Below, one piece after another: positions 12,421 through 24,174 of a DNA stretch of 64,000 nt; position 1 is the first letter of the stretch, and every line of letters starts with the position of its first letter. The DNA is from Elgaria multicarinata webbii. Lineage: Eukaryota > Chordata > Lepidosauria > Squamata > Anguidae. The DNA is taken from the NCBI RefSeq assembly GCF_023053635.1, contig NC_086172.1, forward strand, positions 121,495,681 to 121,559,680. The letters are read 5' to 3'. The translations under genes were made by a program, and so were the position numbers. Below the pieces are notes generated by a model. It was not told where the DNA came from and did no database searches. It saw only the letters and a program-made list of their open reading frames with translations.

Positions 12421-14449
12421 TTGTTTTATTGGTTCCAATCTTTTAGGTCAGCACATCATAATATATGCTAATAGGAAATAATCCACTTATGTCATCAAAA
12501 CGGCACCGTCTAAGCACAAAAGGAGTATCAGCAAGCTAGGGGGAATTCCAAGATCTGCAGAACTTAGAAAACAAACTTTTAAGAGAAAACATCCCTAAGG
12601 AGGGAGCGCCAAAAACAGCCCAAAGAGGACCAAGTATGTTCAGTGGAGCCACAGGATGCTTACTGTAAGCCTGCAAGCAGTGTCTGTGTAACTGAGAGGA
12701 ACCAGTTACCTGGGTGGGGAGTTTTTCTCCATCTTGGACAATCGAAGCCAGATAAAAACTCTGAGTCATAATGCTTGCCTTGGATTGAAATCAAGTATTA
12801 CAAGTTGCTAAGATTCTTTTCCAAGCCAAGGAATTAAGAATTTTGGCAAAACTGATTAATGAATGAAATAATCTACAAAATCTTTCACCAGTACCTACAG
12901 TATTACCTGCTATATAATCTGTGTGAATCAAATATTACTATTTCAAGTTACAATAACCTAGATTTTTAAAAAAATGAATTTAAATGTTTTGACAAGCATA
13001 TGGGTAGTCACCATCTGCTTAGCATCTCGAGCTCAACTTTAGAACCTCTACATAACAAGGAAAACTTGGATTACACAATAACATGGAGGCTTAATTATAG
13101 GCTTCCTTCTTTAAAAATATTAAGGCTGCAATTCTTCACATATCTACTTGGGAGAAAATCCTGAATTCTGTAGAACCGACTTCTCAGTCTAGAAGAGCAC
13201 TAACATAGAGAACTACACTGCAGAAAGTTACCAGAAAATGACCAGGCCACCAACTTCGTGTGTTGTTCTGTTAGTTTCCTCTCATACACCAGAATCACTG
13301 GATAAAATAGTTTGCACACTGATACAGCAATATTTCCAAACCTCAGTCACCCTGGGGCCAACAGATATAGACAGACAGATGGTGAAAGCATCTGTAAACA
13401 AATGGTCCTGTCCTTCAAACAGCACCAATCTGAAGATCACTGGAGAAAATTAAGTCTTCACACCCTTTATTGCTTTGAAGCAGACATATGGCCTTATTTC
13501 ACCTTACCGTGTACACATCCACAAAATGTTGCATTATGCATTTACCCAGAGACCAAAGTCCCATGGTTAGACCAGAATCTAACTGCAAGTCGTGCTATCC
13601 TGCTGCTTTCAGATCCAACGGCATGGAAGGGGCATATGCTCTTTTTAATGGGGTTCTTGGTTACGTCCTTCCATTGAGACCAAGGATGCCAATCAAGAAC
13701 GCCAATTAGAAGTTTATTAATGTCTAAGTGATTAGCCTAAGATAATTAGCCAATTCCACTCAAACATCAGAACTCTCTTTTCACACATGGCCAATCTGTG
13801 AAACGTGATTCAGACGGGGACAGCCTTCATTTAGTCATCATTAACTCCATTCCTCTGCTGCAAAAGCACATTTCCCAAACAAAACTTCTCAAACTGATAA
13901 ATCAGGTCAAGGAAACAAATTGTACACAGATAGCAACACAATTGTCCTTCATCTTTTACTTTTGTCCAAGGCTTGCAGCCACTAATCCAATAACTACTTT
14001 GTAAAGTGTGACATCTGCTGGAAGGACTAGCTAATACATGGTTTTCTTCTAATCATCCCCAAGCTCCAGTCCAGCAGTCCAGCCTAAGGGGGTTCTTTGG
14101 GAGTTCTGCAGATTTCTCTTTCTCCTTTCCCCTGCTCAAATGGTGCAATGAGACTTCTGGGTGAAATAACAAAGCAATCTGGGGTAAGGCAACAGCAGGA
14201 CACTGATGGCAGTTAGCTCTCCTCTTCACATCCGATCCTGGTTCAGCAGTTTTGATATGTAGAAGTGTGTGGCTGTCGCTCTGGGCTCATCTGTCATTAA
14301 CAGACTCTAGCCTCCCTTGGTCATTTAACCTTACAGTCTGGGGACACTCCCATATCCTGGATGTCTACATGGTAGCAAAAGAAGGTCACAGTATGACAAA
14401 AGCACTTTTCTCTCTTCTGTCAATTGAGAAAGGGCTCCAGGTCTTGGTG
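12421..14449. other. Intronic stretch, little recognised
   Basis: Mostly unassigned AT-rich intron. Around 13118-13175 AAGGCTGCAATTCTTCACAT and ACTTGGGAGAAAATCC may be a decayed member of the GCAATCCTA fold-back family. Open frames at 13238-13709 have no similarity known to me. Confidence 0.4.
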
Positions 14450-14790
14450 TCATATTTTGACATTACATCAATCATGTATACCAATTTAACCTCAAGATTT
14501 CAAGTACTGGACTGCAATGTGCTCTACATGGGAACTGCCTTTGAAAAGTGCACAGAAACTAGAGCTGGTGCATAAAGCACCAGACTACCTCTTGACAGGG
14601 ATGGATGACCAGGAGGCACATTAATTAACACCCAAGTTCTAGTCCCTTTACTGGCTTTCTATTGCCTTCTTAACAACATTTAAGGTTCCAATTTTGATCT
14701 ACAAAACCCTTGGCATAAGGAATGTTAGAGAACACCTTCACCCCACCATGTCCCACCCCAATTGTAATGCTTGGTCAAGAACAGTGTTTG
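14450..14790 (+). mobile_element. L2-type LINE, badly decayed fragment
   Basis: GACTGCAATGTGCTCTACATGGGA translates to DCNVLYMG, matching the DYCNALYVG signature of the other L2 copies. Downstream come remnants of the LTFKAL-like and YLxERL-like blocks with several frame breaks. Confidence 0.6.
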
Positions 14791-16744
14791 GCCCTACTCA
14801 CATTTACTTCCAGCCACTTTCCAATACTTTGTTAAACTGCTGGTGGTAATGTTAGAATCGGAGAACCAAATGGGAGGGGCTTATTGCATAGGATCTGCCC
14901 ACCTGATCACTGCTGCTCCCACTTTGTCAAGCAACCACAGCATAGAAAGGCACCATTTGAATGGCCCCCTCTGGATGAAATACAACCAACCTGAGAAGAA
15001 GATATGGAAAAGTGGTTCACACTGCTGATAGTAAAAGCGGGGCAAGGGCATCTGCTCCTGCTCCATAATGAAGAACGAAAAAGGAAAAAACCTCCGAGCA
15101 TAGCCAGAAGTGGAGCACAGAAGTGTTTTGCGCAGAAGAGCTACTGGGGGAGCTTTGTGCTCTTGGAATTCCCATGGATTGAATACCAAAGCAAGACCAA
15201 GCACTAGGTTGCCTACTCCAGATTCATTTACCATAGCATGAAGCATCTGTTTCAAGAGGTAAATGACTGACAGACTGGCTGAGCACAGCTGCCGCTGCCT
15301 CAGAGGAGATGGCAGAACATAACCATTTATGACAGTTAAGACAGCCCAAAGATTGAATCAGCTGGATCATAAGAAATGAAAGGAAGGAACTGAATGGATT
15401 ACATCTAGACCAACTTTCCTTCTACCTATAACTGAACTAGAGAACAAGGGACCCACAAGATGAGGTTTCCCCACACATTCTTTTCAACATTCCACAAGAT
15501 ACAATCCTGCTGTCAATGAGTTCTGACCAATTATCCTTTTCAGCTCCTACAAATGTTTCTTTCACCTGGCGCAATGGAAAATGCAAAGAACAATATACAC
15601 AGCCTCTCCATATTTTATCTTGAATGTATGAACATGCACACCTTCACCCAGCCACCCATCTCAGATGCGTTTGCTGCCTCTTCTGGCATTGGAGGCAGTA
15701 TAACAAATGGACGTTTCTTTGAGCCTTGGAGGGGGGGGGAGAACATATCAATTAGTATCGTGTTAACCAGATTCAACTAATTCTTTCTATTTTAGTCTTC
15801 TGGATGCAAAGGCCTTTACACAGAAGTCAGGCCTGTGACGACTTTCCAACCGTTACACAGGGCAAAGATTGAACTTTCAGGCCAGCTGCATGTGGCAATC
15901 ATTGTTCCTTGCCCAGTGTCTTTCAAAGAACACTGATAGTTCAGCCTGAGCTGAACTCCCCTTGGTTGCTAGGAAATGATGTGGGCTGGTGCAATAACTA
16001 TATGCCACTTGGTGGGGAAAGACTTGTATATGTACCCACAGCTATGAGGGAGGGGAAACTGGTCTACAGTCTGCAAATATCAAAGGCATTCAAGGTAAGA
16101 TTAGTTATTCATGAAGAACAGGAACCTGACAAGATTGGGATTAGGTAAATTTAGGACAAGAGAAGAAGTTCTCATTTTACAATCAGGTAGAAAACTGCCA
16201 AAGCACAGCCAGTGCGGGGAGACAGTGAAGTAGGGGGAGTTAAAATAGAAGGGTTATTTTGTCAACACCAAGATTCAACATGTAGCAAAGATAAGCTAAA
16301 GACTGCGCCCAATTCAAATGGAAACAAATGTCCTGAAGCAGTAAAGAAAATGGATGACCTCCTTGCCCCACAAAATACCCAAAACAATTTGATTCCATTA
16401 CTACATATTATACAGTGGTCAACATTTTTGTTTCCCTCTAAGATGATAAGGCATGGGCTAGTTCAAGGAACTAACACTTCAAAATGTTCTCTTAACTGCC
16501 TCTTACAAGTCACTGTCAGACATACAATTCAACAGCAAGATGACCTAAGAATTGGTATATTTCTCGCAAGAGGGGTGGGGAGTAGTTATAAGCAATTCAA
16601 CCATCTTAGATCCAAGCTTATTCCTGAATGATAATCAACAGCTGACTGTATCTTCAAGAAAAAGGAAATCAGGCTTTTACTACTATTAGCAAATAAAAAC
16701 ATATGGAAAGCCTATTGGTGAGAACATATGGAAAGTCTATTGGT
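14791..16744. other. Intronic stretch, nothing recognised
   Basis: Contains open frames of 124 codons (minus, 14881-15255) and 139 codons (plus, 16212-16631) that I do not recognise. Neither shows conserved motifs. AMBRA1 exon 8 is not here. Confidence 0.45.
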
Positions 16745-17195
16745 ATGCCCTGCATAAACGGCTCAGCGAGCACCTCTCCCTATATATGCCTGCCCGAGAT
16801 TTGACATCTGTTGTAGGAGCCTTCCTCTGCGTCCCACCAATGCAAGACATACAGCATAGTGGGACATGGAAGAGGGCTTTCTCTGCTGAGGCACCCCAGT
16901 TGTGGAATACCCTTCCCTTGGAGGCCTGGCGGGCACCAACACTGGCATCATTTTGGCGCCAAGTTAAAACATGGCTCTATCAGAGCCTTTGAAGGCTAAA
17001 TTCTCCATGGTCACACACAGTTTTAATTGTTTTAATTACTTTTAAAATTATCTACTGGTTTTAATTTAATGATTTAATACTTTTTTAGCTGAGTATATTA
17101 TTTATGTTTACATTGTTCTGATTTTATCTGTACACCACCCTGAGATCCCAGTGATATAGGGTGGGATACAAATGTTTTAATAAATAAATAAGTTT
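16745..17195 (+). mobile_element. L2-type LINE 3' end, divergent subfamily
   Basis: Plus-strand translation of 16786-16992 gives a GTWKRAFSAEAPQLWNTLP block followed by PTLASFWRQVKTWLYQ, the L2 reverse-transcriptase tail. The 3' end reads ACCACCCTGAGATCCCAGTG..GGGTGGGATACAAATG, then (AATA)n. This stem-loop differs from the CGGCTATTGGGCGGT type, so a separate subfamily is present. Confidence 0.75.
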
Positions 17196-17229
17196 AATAG
17201 TTAATGCAATAAGTATCATGATTAACTAT

Positions 17230-17825
17230 CAGGGTGGATAAAAACCAATGATTTTTTCAAAAAAATCTGATTTTTTTATTTAAATCGGATTTTTTTAATA
17301 AAATGCTTTTTGAGGAAAAATCTATCTAAAGATAGTTTTCTATTTAATATACATTATAGTCCAAAGGTTATTAGTCATAAAATAAGGATTAGTTTTAATT
17401 ATGTAGCATGAGGCTGTTTAAATTTTTTGGTAAATGCATTCCATTAATCCATTCACAATGTCATGCTCTTCCAGAGGTTTCTGTACGATTATTTTTCTCC
17501 TTCCAATAAAGTACAGCAGAAAAGTTGTCCAAATATGAATGATTAACCTATTAAACTGGAGATAGTTCACCTTGCAATAATTTCATAATTATCTATTAGT
17601 ATAACCAAATCAGTATTTTTTTGATATAACTGTAAAACTAATCTGAAAACTATTCTAAAAATGAAACCTTCAGCTGGTTGTAAATATTAAGATTATACCA
17701 GCAAGAATGAGTCTTTGGTAACTCTGTTATGTAAAATATAGCGAGGAAGAGTGCACTTTGGGGGGGGGGGGGGAGTCACATGATTAAATCGAGTCTGAGT
17801 AGTGATTTAAATCAAATCCACCCTG
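17230..17825. mobile_element. Non-autonomous hAT-type DNA transposon
   Basis: The 596-bp element starts CAGGGTGGAT and ends ATCCACCCTG, a perfect 10-bp inverted repeat that grades into AT-rich imperfect pairing. The flanking 8-mers TTAACTAT (left) and TTAGCTAC (right) match at 6 of 8 positions, as expected for an aged 8-bp hAT target duplication. A 14-base G run lies at 17760-17773. No transposase is encoded. Confidence 0.75.
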
Positions 17826-18124
17826 TTAGCTACATGAAGCAATGCCTTGACAACATGAGCAAATGATCACTTTCAACTTGATAACAGGAACAAATGATCA
17901 CTTCCAACTCCTGGATGTGTATAGGTTTCCTCCATCATATTTTAAATTTCCTCTGCATCAGATATGGAACCTACTGCAGATACCAGGTCATCCCGACACC
18001 CAGGTCTGCCAAAAGGCACATTCGTGACCATATCAGAAAGAGTGACCTCCAGGTTGTTTTGGTCACTCACATTTGATGACACAGACTGAGGAGGAAAGTA
18101 ACTGGAAGAGCCTAGCCGTCTTAC
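17826..18124. other. Intron end next to AMBRA1 exon 7, nothing recognised
   Basis: About 300 bases of intron between the hAT element and the exon 7 donor. No repeat was seen. Confidence 0.4.
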
Positions 18125-19590
18125 CTCCTTAGTGAATCCTCCTCTGAACTTTCCTCAGGCATTTCCTGGTTTAAGGCGTCCTGTGATACATTCCCAGGTC
18201 TATTTGAAGCAGATTGGCTGTAAACTCTTTCCCAGTGCCCCGTCTCCTGGTTAAAGACCACTCTGACAGTCCTTTCCTCTGGCGGGTTAGAGGATCTTCC
18301 CAGTGGCAGTCTGCTAGAGGGAGAAGTTCGGCTTTCCATTCTCTCAGAAGGTGGTAGCTGGCTACTGCTGGATGGCACACCCTCAAATGTGCTTTGGACC
18401 TGCCCTGGTGCATAGCTGGGTGTGCTTCTTTCCCAGCGGAGCGTGTCATTGTTAAAAGTCAGCAGGTTGTGACAGGCGCGACAGCGATTCAGGTGCCCCC
18501 GTGACAAATTGGAATTGTTTTCACTGCTATGTGGGGTCTGTTGATGAGAAGGACCAGGCCTATCAGGCTCTATGTTGTTATTAAGCATCTCCTGGGCTTG
18601 ATGTGACTGACTGGGTTCACCACCTATTCCCTGATCTAGCTCCTGAAGCCTATCATATTCCAAGAAGAACCGCCTCAAGTCGCACTGAAGCTCATTGCGA
18701 AGGCTGGCCGGATTGCTTGGGCCAGCACTACTGGTGCTTTCTGCTTCAGCTCCAGGAGCTGGAAAACCCCTTCCTTCTGTAGCTGAAGTATATACAGAAG
18801 ACTGGGAGCTTCCTTCCTGCTGTCTCAGTACCGACAACAAGCTCACTGATGAGGCACTGGTTCTAGGAGGAGGCATACCTTCCAACTCAGAGCGAGGGCC
18901 CATATTCAACACTGTTCGAGTCCACTCAGAACCCTCTAACCCAGAGGCCATCTCTCTTGGGTGGATCCTGGACGGGTGGCCCGACAAAGGCCCACTAAGG
19001 GATCTACGAGTGGGGCCCAGGCTAAGGTTGCGCAGGGTGTTGCCAGCAGTACTGCTTTGCACAGTGCTGAAAGCAGATGGTCGGTTAAGGAGGCCCTGCT
19101 CCTGCTGGGCTGTAGATGCCTGCTCCTGGGGCTGGTAAGGCTCCATTTGCACAGAAGAAAAGGACGTGCCAGTGGACCCAGAGGAAGTGGAAGGGGCGTT
19201 GTCCTGGGACGGGAAGAGAGAAGAAGGAAGTCTTGCACTAGAACATCGCCTGCAAAGGCACAACACCCCCAGATGCTGGCAACATTTTACCGAGGGGTAA
19301 TTGACAGGCTCACTGAGGCCATTATAGGCAGATGCTCTAGAGGCTTCACTAGCTGGAGGTGGTGGTGGCGGTGGCGGTGGTGGAGGGGGAGGAGGAGGAG
19401 GGGAGGGAGTAGCCGAGTCTTGCATGGCATTTTGCTCTCCCACCTGGATGCCAGAAGAGCGCGAGGACAGCATATGCAGGAAATTATGAAGGAGTGGTGT
19501 GCGTCTCACAGGCTGAGACTGGAGGATGGAGCGCTGGCGATAATGTGGCATTTCTGTACTATCCACAGGAATTTCCACCTCTTCATCATT
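18125..19590 (-). CDS. AMBRA1: AMBRA1 exon 7 (large disordered-region exon)
   Basis: This 1466-nt exon encodes residues from about 207 to 694 of AMBRA1, a scaffold that links Beclin-1/VPS34 and the CRL4-DDB1 ubiquitin ligase to autophagy and cyclin D turnover. The minus-strand acceptor (TTTTCCTCTGCAG) precedes AATGATGAAGAGG, and the donor AGGAG|GTAAGA ends it. Recognisable conserved segments are [72 protein letters not shown] and [13 protein letters not shown]. The region between them is serine-, proline- and glutamine-rich and probably unstructured. A 16-proline run (residues 270-285) is longer than the run I recall in human. No stop interrupts the frame. The opposite-strand open frame across it is a shadow. 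Confidence 0.97.
19354..19401 (-). repeat. AMBRA1: Polyproline tract (16 codons) in AMBRA1
   Basis: Sixteen consecutive proline codons use CCT, CCC, CCA and CCG in mixture, so the tract is not a pure trinucleotide repeat and should be fairly stable. It starts at residue 270, just after TPS. Confidence 0.9.
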
Positions 19591-20295
19591 CTGCAGAGGA
19601 AAATGCAAGTGATCAGTCACCTTGTATCAACATTAGAGGGCAGAAAACAACAACAGGATAAGCATTGCAACAAGCAAAGCACAGGCCCTGCCCTTGGGCA
19701 GGATAAAAGTTACTGTGAACCACACTTTATAGAAAGAGTCTACTCAGTTTCAGAAAAACCTACCTTATATTGTGATCACCCGCTCCAATTGGGCAGTTCT
19801 GCCACAGATGGACCACAGCTATATTCTACACAGTAAACAACAGTAAAGTGCTATTGCAGCTCATAATAATGGTCAGGTCAAAGAGCTTTTGGGACCACCA
19901 GCATGGATGAGTGCACTGGCAAGGCAATTATCATCTCAACAAAGCCAAATATTTGTGGAACTTTCCAGACACAGTATGAATAAGCATTTCTTCTTCTTCT
20001 TCTTCTTATATCCTATGGTTCTTTTAGAAAGCTTAGAGCAGCTTATCCAATAGTCTCCCATCCAGATGCCATCAAATTCACGCATATTGAGCTTTAACAA
20101 CATCAGGTGCTTCCAGGCCATTCATATTCAATCCATTCAAAAAACAGTAGATGCCAAAGTTGAATTAATAACACACAGAACTCTACACCAAAATTCTACA
20201 CAAAGAGACATCTTGAAGCTGTATCCAAAACCTCAGACTTCCTAGGGCTAGGGCAGCTTAGTCACCTTATAACAGAGTGAAAGAATAATCATTAC
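19591..20295 (-). other. AMBRA1: AMBRA1 intron 6
   Basis: Begins GTAATG after exon 6 and ends TCTGCAG before exon 7. It holds a short AAG/CTT run at about 19988-20008 and otherwise no recognised element. Confidence 0.85.
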
Positions 20296-20362
20296 CTGTT
20301 GGTTGGAAGGGTTAACAATCGCTGTCAGTAAATAATGCCCAAGGGGATCAAATCGTACTAGT
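20296..20362 (-). CDS. AMBRA1: AMBRA1 exon 6
   Basis: This 67-nt exon completes the split arginine codon from exon 5 and encodes [20 protein letters not shown] followed by QQ, the last strand of the N-terminal WD40 region. Borders are TTTTTTTCAG|AC and CAACAG|GTAATG. Exon 5 plus exon 6 total 240 nt, which keeps the frame into exon 7. Confidence 0.96.
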
Positions 20363-20825
20363 CTGAAAAAAATAAGATTGAATTCTTTCAGAACAAGCTG
20401 GTCCAGCCAACAGTACTTTGAAGTCCTATCAAAGAAGACGTCTTGCATTTCTGTAGTGTTACAAAGTGTAAAAACACACACGGTTTATCAGATTAACAAA
20501 GGGAGGGGGGAGGTTCATCCATCCCTGAAATGTACTCCGTTCCCCCAACACTAACACATTTAACCAGCAGAAACTGCGAGGCAGACAGACTGCACAGTAG
20601 ATTGAGAATGTTGCATGGGCACAGTGGCATGTGAGTTTCCCGCTATATAATGTGTCGGTATTTTCAGTCTCCAAAGCAGCTCAATTTTTGAAGGGAAATA
20701 AAACATGACTGGTTTCAGGTCTCCTTCTTAGAAAGAGAAAACTGAATCCACATGTGTAATAAAGGCAAAGAAAATATGAACCTGAGATTACACCCAGTTG
20801 CCCAAACGGCAAAATCTCTGTACAT

Positions 20826-20862
20826 TATTATTTATTTATATAGCACCATCAGTGTACAGTGA
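20826..20862 (-). repeat. Short retroposon 3' end (GCACCATCA type)
   Basis: ATTATTATTTATTTATATAGCACCATCAGTGTAC is the reverse of the GTACATTGATGGTGC..TATATAAATAAATAAT end found at 36810-36862, 42239-42338 and 62981-63037. It looks like a very short 3' end of a retroposon with an AAT tail. Confidence 0.6.
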
Positions 20863-20944
20863 TTTGTTCACTTTTGGTCTGTAAGTGGTATCTAATAAAT
20901 CTCTCTTTGCAAGACAGAATGGTTTCTATCAGCAGAATGGGGAG

Positions 20945-21085
20945 GGGAGCAATTCCTTCTCCCCCTGCAGCCCCTCATGCACCCTCAAAATCTGCTCTAG
21001 TAGGTTGGGAGACCCTCCAGAGCAGAAATGGAAGGGGGCACACCAGGGGGCTGCAGGAGGGAGGCGGGGAAAGCCCTGCTGCACA
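20945..21085. mobile_element. Fold-back element, GC-rich family (copy 1 of 3)
   Basis: CTCCCCCTGCAGCCCC on the left is mirrored by GGGGGCTGCAGGAGGGAG on the right around a core AAAATCTGCTCTAG..CCAGAGCAGAAA. Copies at 35095-35255 and 55855-56010 share the AATCTGCTCTGG core and the TGCATGGGGGCT-like arm. No coding capacity. Probably a MITE of unknown superfamily. Confidence 0.65.
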
Positions 21086-21109
21086 AACAACAGCATTATT
21101 TTATTTACA

Positions 21110-21720
21110 ACATTTATATACAACTCCCCAGATTCCAGAGTGGTGAACAATAAAAAATAAAAGGAATAAAAATCAGTATTAGCAGTTATTTTAAAAACAG
21201 AGTACCAATAAAAACCATGGCTTGTTGAAATAAAAAAGTCTTTAGAAGACATCTGAACCAAAATAATGTTGGTGCCTGCCTGACATCCAAAGGCAGGGAT
21301 TTCCACACACACACACATATACACACACAGAGAGAGACAGAGAGACAGACAGACACCACACTACACTGAAGGCTCTACTCTAGCTGGATTTGTGTTTTTA
21401 GACTGTTGGTTGTTTTATTATGGTTTTAATTTTTGTGAACCACCCAGAGAGCTTCGGCTATTGGGCAGTATAAAAATGTAATAAACAAATAAATATTCCA
21501 TCTGGGCCATTTGGAACCATCAGGAGTGTCTCATCTGATGACCTCAGTGACCAGGCAAGTTGATAAAAGAGAAGGCACTCTCTCAAGTATCCTGGTCCCA
21601 AGTCATTTAGGGCTTTATATACTAGTAACAAAACCCCAGACCTGGCCCAGTAGCAAATTCACCCTATGAATTCCAGCCCCAGAGAATTAGCCTGTATATA
21701 CACTTGCAGACTCCCATGCT
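21110..21720 (-). mobile_element. L2-type LINE (minus) split by a younger L2 end
   Basis: Bases 21110-21300 are the antisense 3' region (AATAAAAAATAAAAGG, AAAAGTCTTTAGAAGACAT, AATGTTGGTGCCTGCCTGAC). Antisense reverse-transcriptase words resume at 21500-21720 (AGAAGGCACTCTCTC, GGTCCCAAGTCATTTAGGGC). Between them, 21300-21497 carries a CA-rich tract and a plus-strand L2 end (GAGAGCTTCGGCTATTGGGC, then AATAAACAAATAAATA). The order implies that the plus-strand copy inserted second. Confidence 0.65.
21303..21353. repeat. CA / GA-rich microsatellite
   Basis: Alternating (CA)n, then (GA)n and (CAGA)n tracts. Confidence 0.85.
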
Positions 21721-23236
21721 TCCAGTTTCTAACTAAAAGAAAACCCTCCAAACAGAGCCAAGTGTTCTGCATATTGCATCATTTCAGGAACATAATTATT
21801 TATTTCCAAACATTAAAAACTTAGTTTATGATGTTTTAACTGACTTATTTAATTCTTTCAAGTTGTAAAGATAACACTTTTGTTGCTTAATATTTCTGTA
21901 GCAGTAACTTGCTGCTTTAATACTTGTTTAAAAAAAGAACACATGAGCTTATAGCTTACTATTACAGAAGAATTAGCAATGTGGTAAGAGCTAATTTGAC
22001 ATATGCATGAACTTCCATTAGCTTGCCAGAGCCTAACTAACTTTATTGACATAGGCCAAGTCACACATGAATGGCTACCTTTTACTAATTGCCGTTTCTC
22101 ATTGCTGAGACTTTAAAACAGGTGTGCCACTTAGCTTCTCTTCCTTTTATGAGTCATCCAAAGGATATATTTATGTTTAGTGGAAGAAGCCTAAGCATCT
22201 CTGTGTTCCATATGGGGTTACCAAGGAAGTACCTTTAGTAACTGGAGGTTTAACTACCAGCAACTATTTGTTTCTGTCCTTTATTCAGACAACCCACAGT
22301 AGCAGCTTCTAAAGAGCAACAATATCGTTCACTTCTCTCTTTGCTCTTAAATGCTACCTCCCAGATAAGCACTCTCTCGAATAGTGCAGGGCTGCTTCAA
22401 GCTGTCTCCGGGCTTTTCCTGATGGCTTTACAGGCAGCATGACCAAGCCTCGTGATGCAATCTGACACTGTCAGCCTGCCAGGAGGCAAACTTGGGCTTT
22501 TTTCAGACTCTGGCTACCAAGAGATCCTGAACCAGTAGTAACCATTAAGGCAAGTGTCTGCTCCTATTTTGACATTTTCTTTCATCATATGTTCTGCTGC
22601 TAAAAGCCCAATGACTGCTTTGCCATGATTCTAAGTAAAAAAACGTAGTAAATTCCATGTTATTGCCCAATTGCCTGGTAATGGTTCTACTGAAACACTG
22701 CAGTCGTTGTCTAAAAGTGTAGCTAGAGACTGAAAAACTAGGAGAGCTGGGACTCAGTAAAACACTTCTCTGATCGAGTTCAATGTTGATGACTAATCTC
22801 AGAGTTCTGCCAGTTTAAGATAAATGCATGAGTCGCTGGTGCAAGCTACTGACTTGGTATTTTATAGCGTGTTTAGTTCTAGAAATGGAGCAACTAATAC
22901 CCATTTTTATTTTGCACTTTTGACCCACTCTTTCTTTGGAAAATTCAGAGCAGCTTACACATGGTTCTCGGAAAGCTTCCCATCCAGGCAGTCTATAGTG
23001 CCAGACATGCTCAGCTTGAGCAGATTTACCACATCATGTGCCTTCAAAACCATTTTTTTCATAATCTAATTTAACAGTGAACCCCGAGGTGCAATGGATA
23101 GGGATGCCAAAAAGCCCCCAATTTGACAGTTACTTCTAAATTTCTTGCTGTAACAATGGCCCAAGCAATTATCCTGAGCATTTCTTTAAAAGATGGCTTC
23201 CTCTCTGACGAGATACACTGACGTAAGATTACTTAC

Positions 23237-23409
23237 CGCACGCGTTCCATTTCACTAGCTGTTTTCACAACTGCAAAAGGCTCCCGGCGACTCCAATCCC
23301 AGAAGTGGATCTCATTGGCAGTTGCAATAAGCAGGAGCTGGGCAGTTGGATGGAAAGCCAAGGAAGCAATGGCGTTGTTGCTATCTGTAAACCAGCTCTC
23401 ACTTCCACC
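23237..23409 (-). CDS. AMBRA1: AMBRA1 exon 5
   Basis: This 173-nt exon encodes [20 protein letters not shown] through SEMERVR, a WD40 blade containing the WDWS motif. It starts after CAG on a codon boundary (the preceding CAT is the last codon of exon 4) and ends with GTGCG|GTAAGT inside an arginine codon. The sequence is almost identical to the human protein as I recall it. Confidence 0.97.
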
Positions 23410-24174
23410 CTGAAAGCAAGCCAGACTACAGTCACCAATGGTTTTGAAACAAAGAAAATCCAAACAAACAGGACCCCACAACGTTTCTCTTATTTCCTTA
23501 AAACAAATCCCACACATACAAGTGAGCTAGTCTCTTATCACAACAAGTAGTATCACATGTGCTCCCATTTTATATCACCCCCCCCCACCCTAACTGCACA
23601 TCCAATCACTATGTTTCTTTATCTGACTAATAGGCACATTGTGTGTATATAGACACACACACACACATTTACCACACATATATAACTTGTACAGACTATC
23701 CAAGAGCCACAAAAAATTCCAAAGTTATTAAAACAGCTCATTTGAGTTGGCAAACATTTGAGCTATTCCAAACTGGAGAGGGATAAACATCATGAAACAC
23801 ACACCTCATGGCACAGAGAGAGAGAGAAAGAGGGGGGGTTCCTACCTAGAAAAGGCCTTTTTTATTTCTGGAAACCTACCGTCATCTTTCACAGAAATGT
23901 CCATAGAATTCAGGAATAATCAAGGGTTGTTAAAAGGCTTTATCATTATTTAGTGAAGATGGCTGCTACAGCCTGGCCGCAAGACCTTAAACTAGGCAAC
24001 ATTTGGTGTTTCATGCTCAGAGTGAATAAAACTAACATAGAACAATGAGGATTGCAGAATAATTACCATAGTGGTATAGGATGAAGCCACAGAGAAGGAG
24101 CTCCACACCACTGTGGTAATGCATGAACCAGCCCCACATAAAATGAAAGTAAACATACAATAGAAGGAACTTAC
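23410..24174 (-). other. AMBRA1: AMBRA1 intron 4
   Basis: 765 bases with a short C run (about 23576-23586), a CA run near 23650-23667 and a GA run near 23816-23836. No mobile element was recognised. Confidence 0.8.

Larger units (their letters stand above)
1..18124 (-). other. AMBRA1: AMBRA1 intron 7 (left part, open at window edge)
   Basis: The intron begins with the GTAAG donor directly after exon 7 (18124 downward on the minus strand), and no later AMBRA1 exon was found down to base 1. I looked for the block that follows exon 7 in the human protein (a leucine-serine rich start, then a tyrosine-rich segment) and saw nothing like it on the minus strand. The stretch is AT-rich and holds dispersed repeats, listed separately. 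Numbering calls the first coding exon exon 2. Confidence 0.8.
20363..23236 (-). other. AMBRA1: AMBRA1 intron 5
   Basis: About 2.9 kb. It holds a fold-back element (20945-21085), an L2-like copy interrupted by another L2 end (21110-21720) and a dinucleotide-rich tract (21303-21353). Bases 21730-23236 show no recognised repeat except faint matches between 22910-23045 and 19985-20125 (shared AGAGCAGCTTA and CCCATCCAG). Confidence 0.8.

Noticed and set aside
14881-15255. 124-codon minus-strand frame in AMBRA1 intron 7
   Set aside because: No recognisable domain and no credible splice context; it does not resemble the next AMBRA1 exon.
16212-16631. 139-codon plus-strand frame
   Set aside because: Unrecognised, low-complexity composition, no similarity to known families that I can recall.
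18961-19836. Plus-strand open frame of 291 codons opposite AMBRA1 exon 7
   Set aside because: It is the complement of a well-supported coding exon; the glycine- and tryptophan-rich part mirrors the polyproline tract. No splice or protein evidence of its own.
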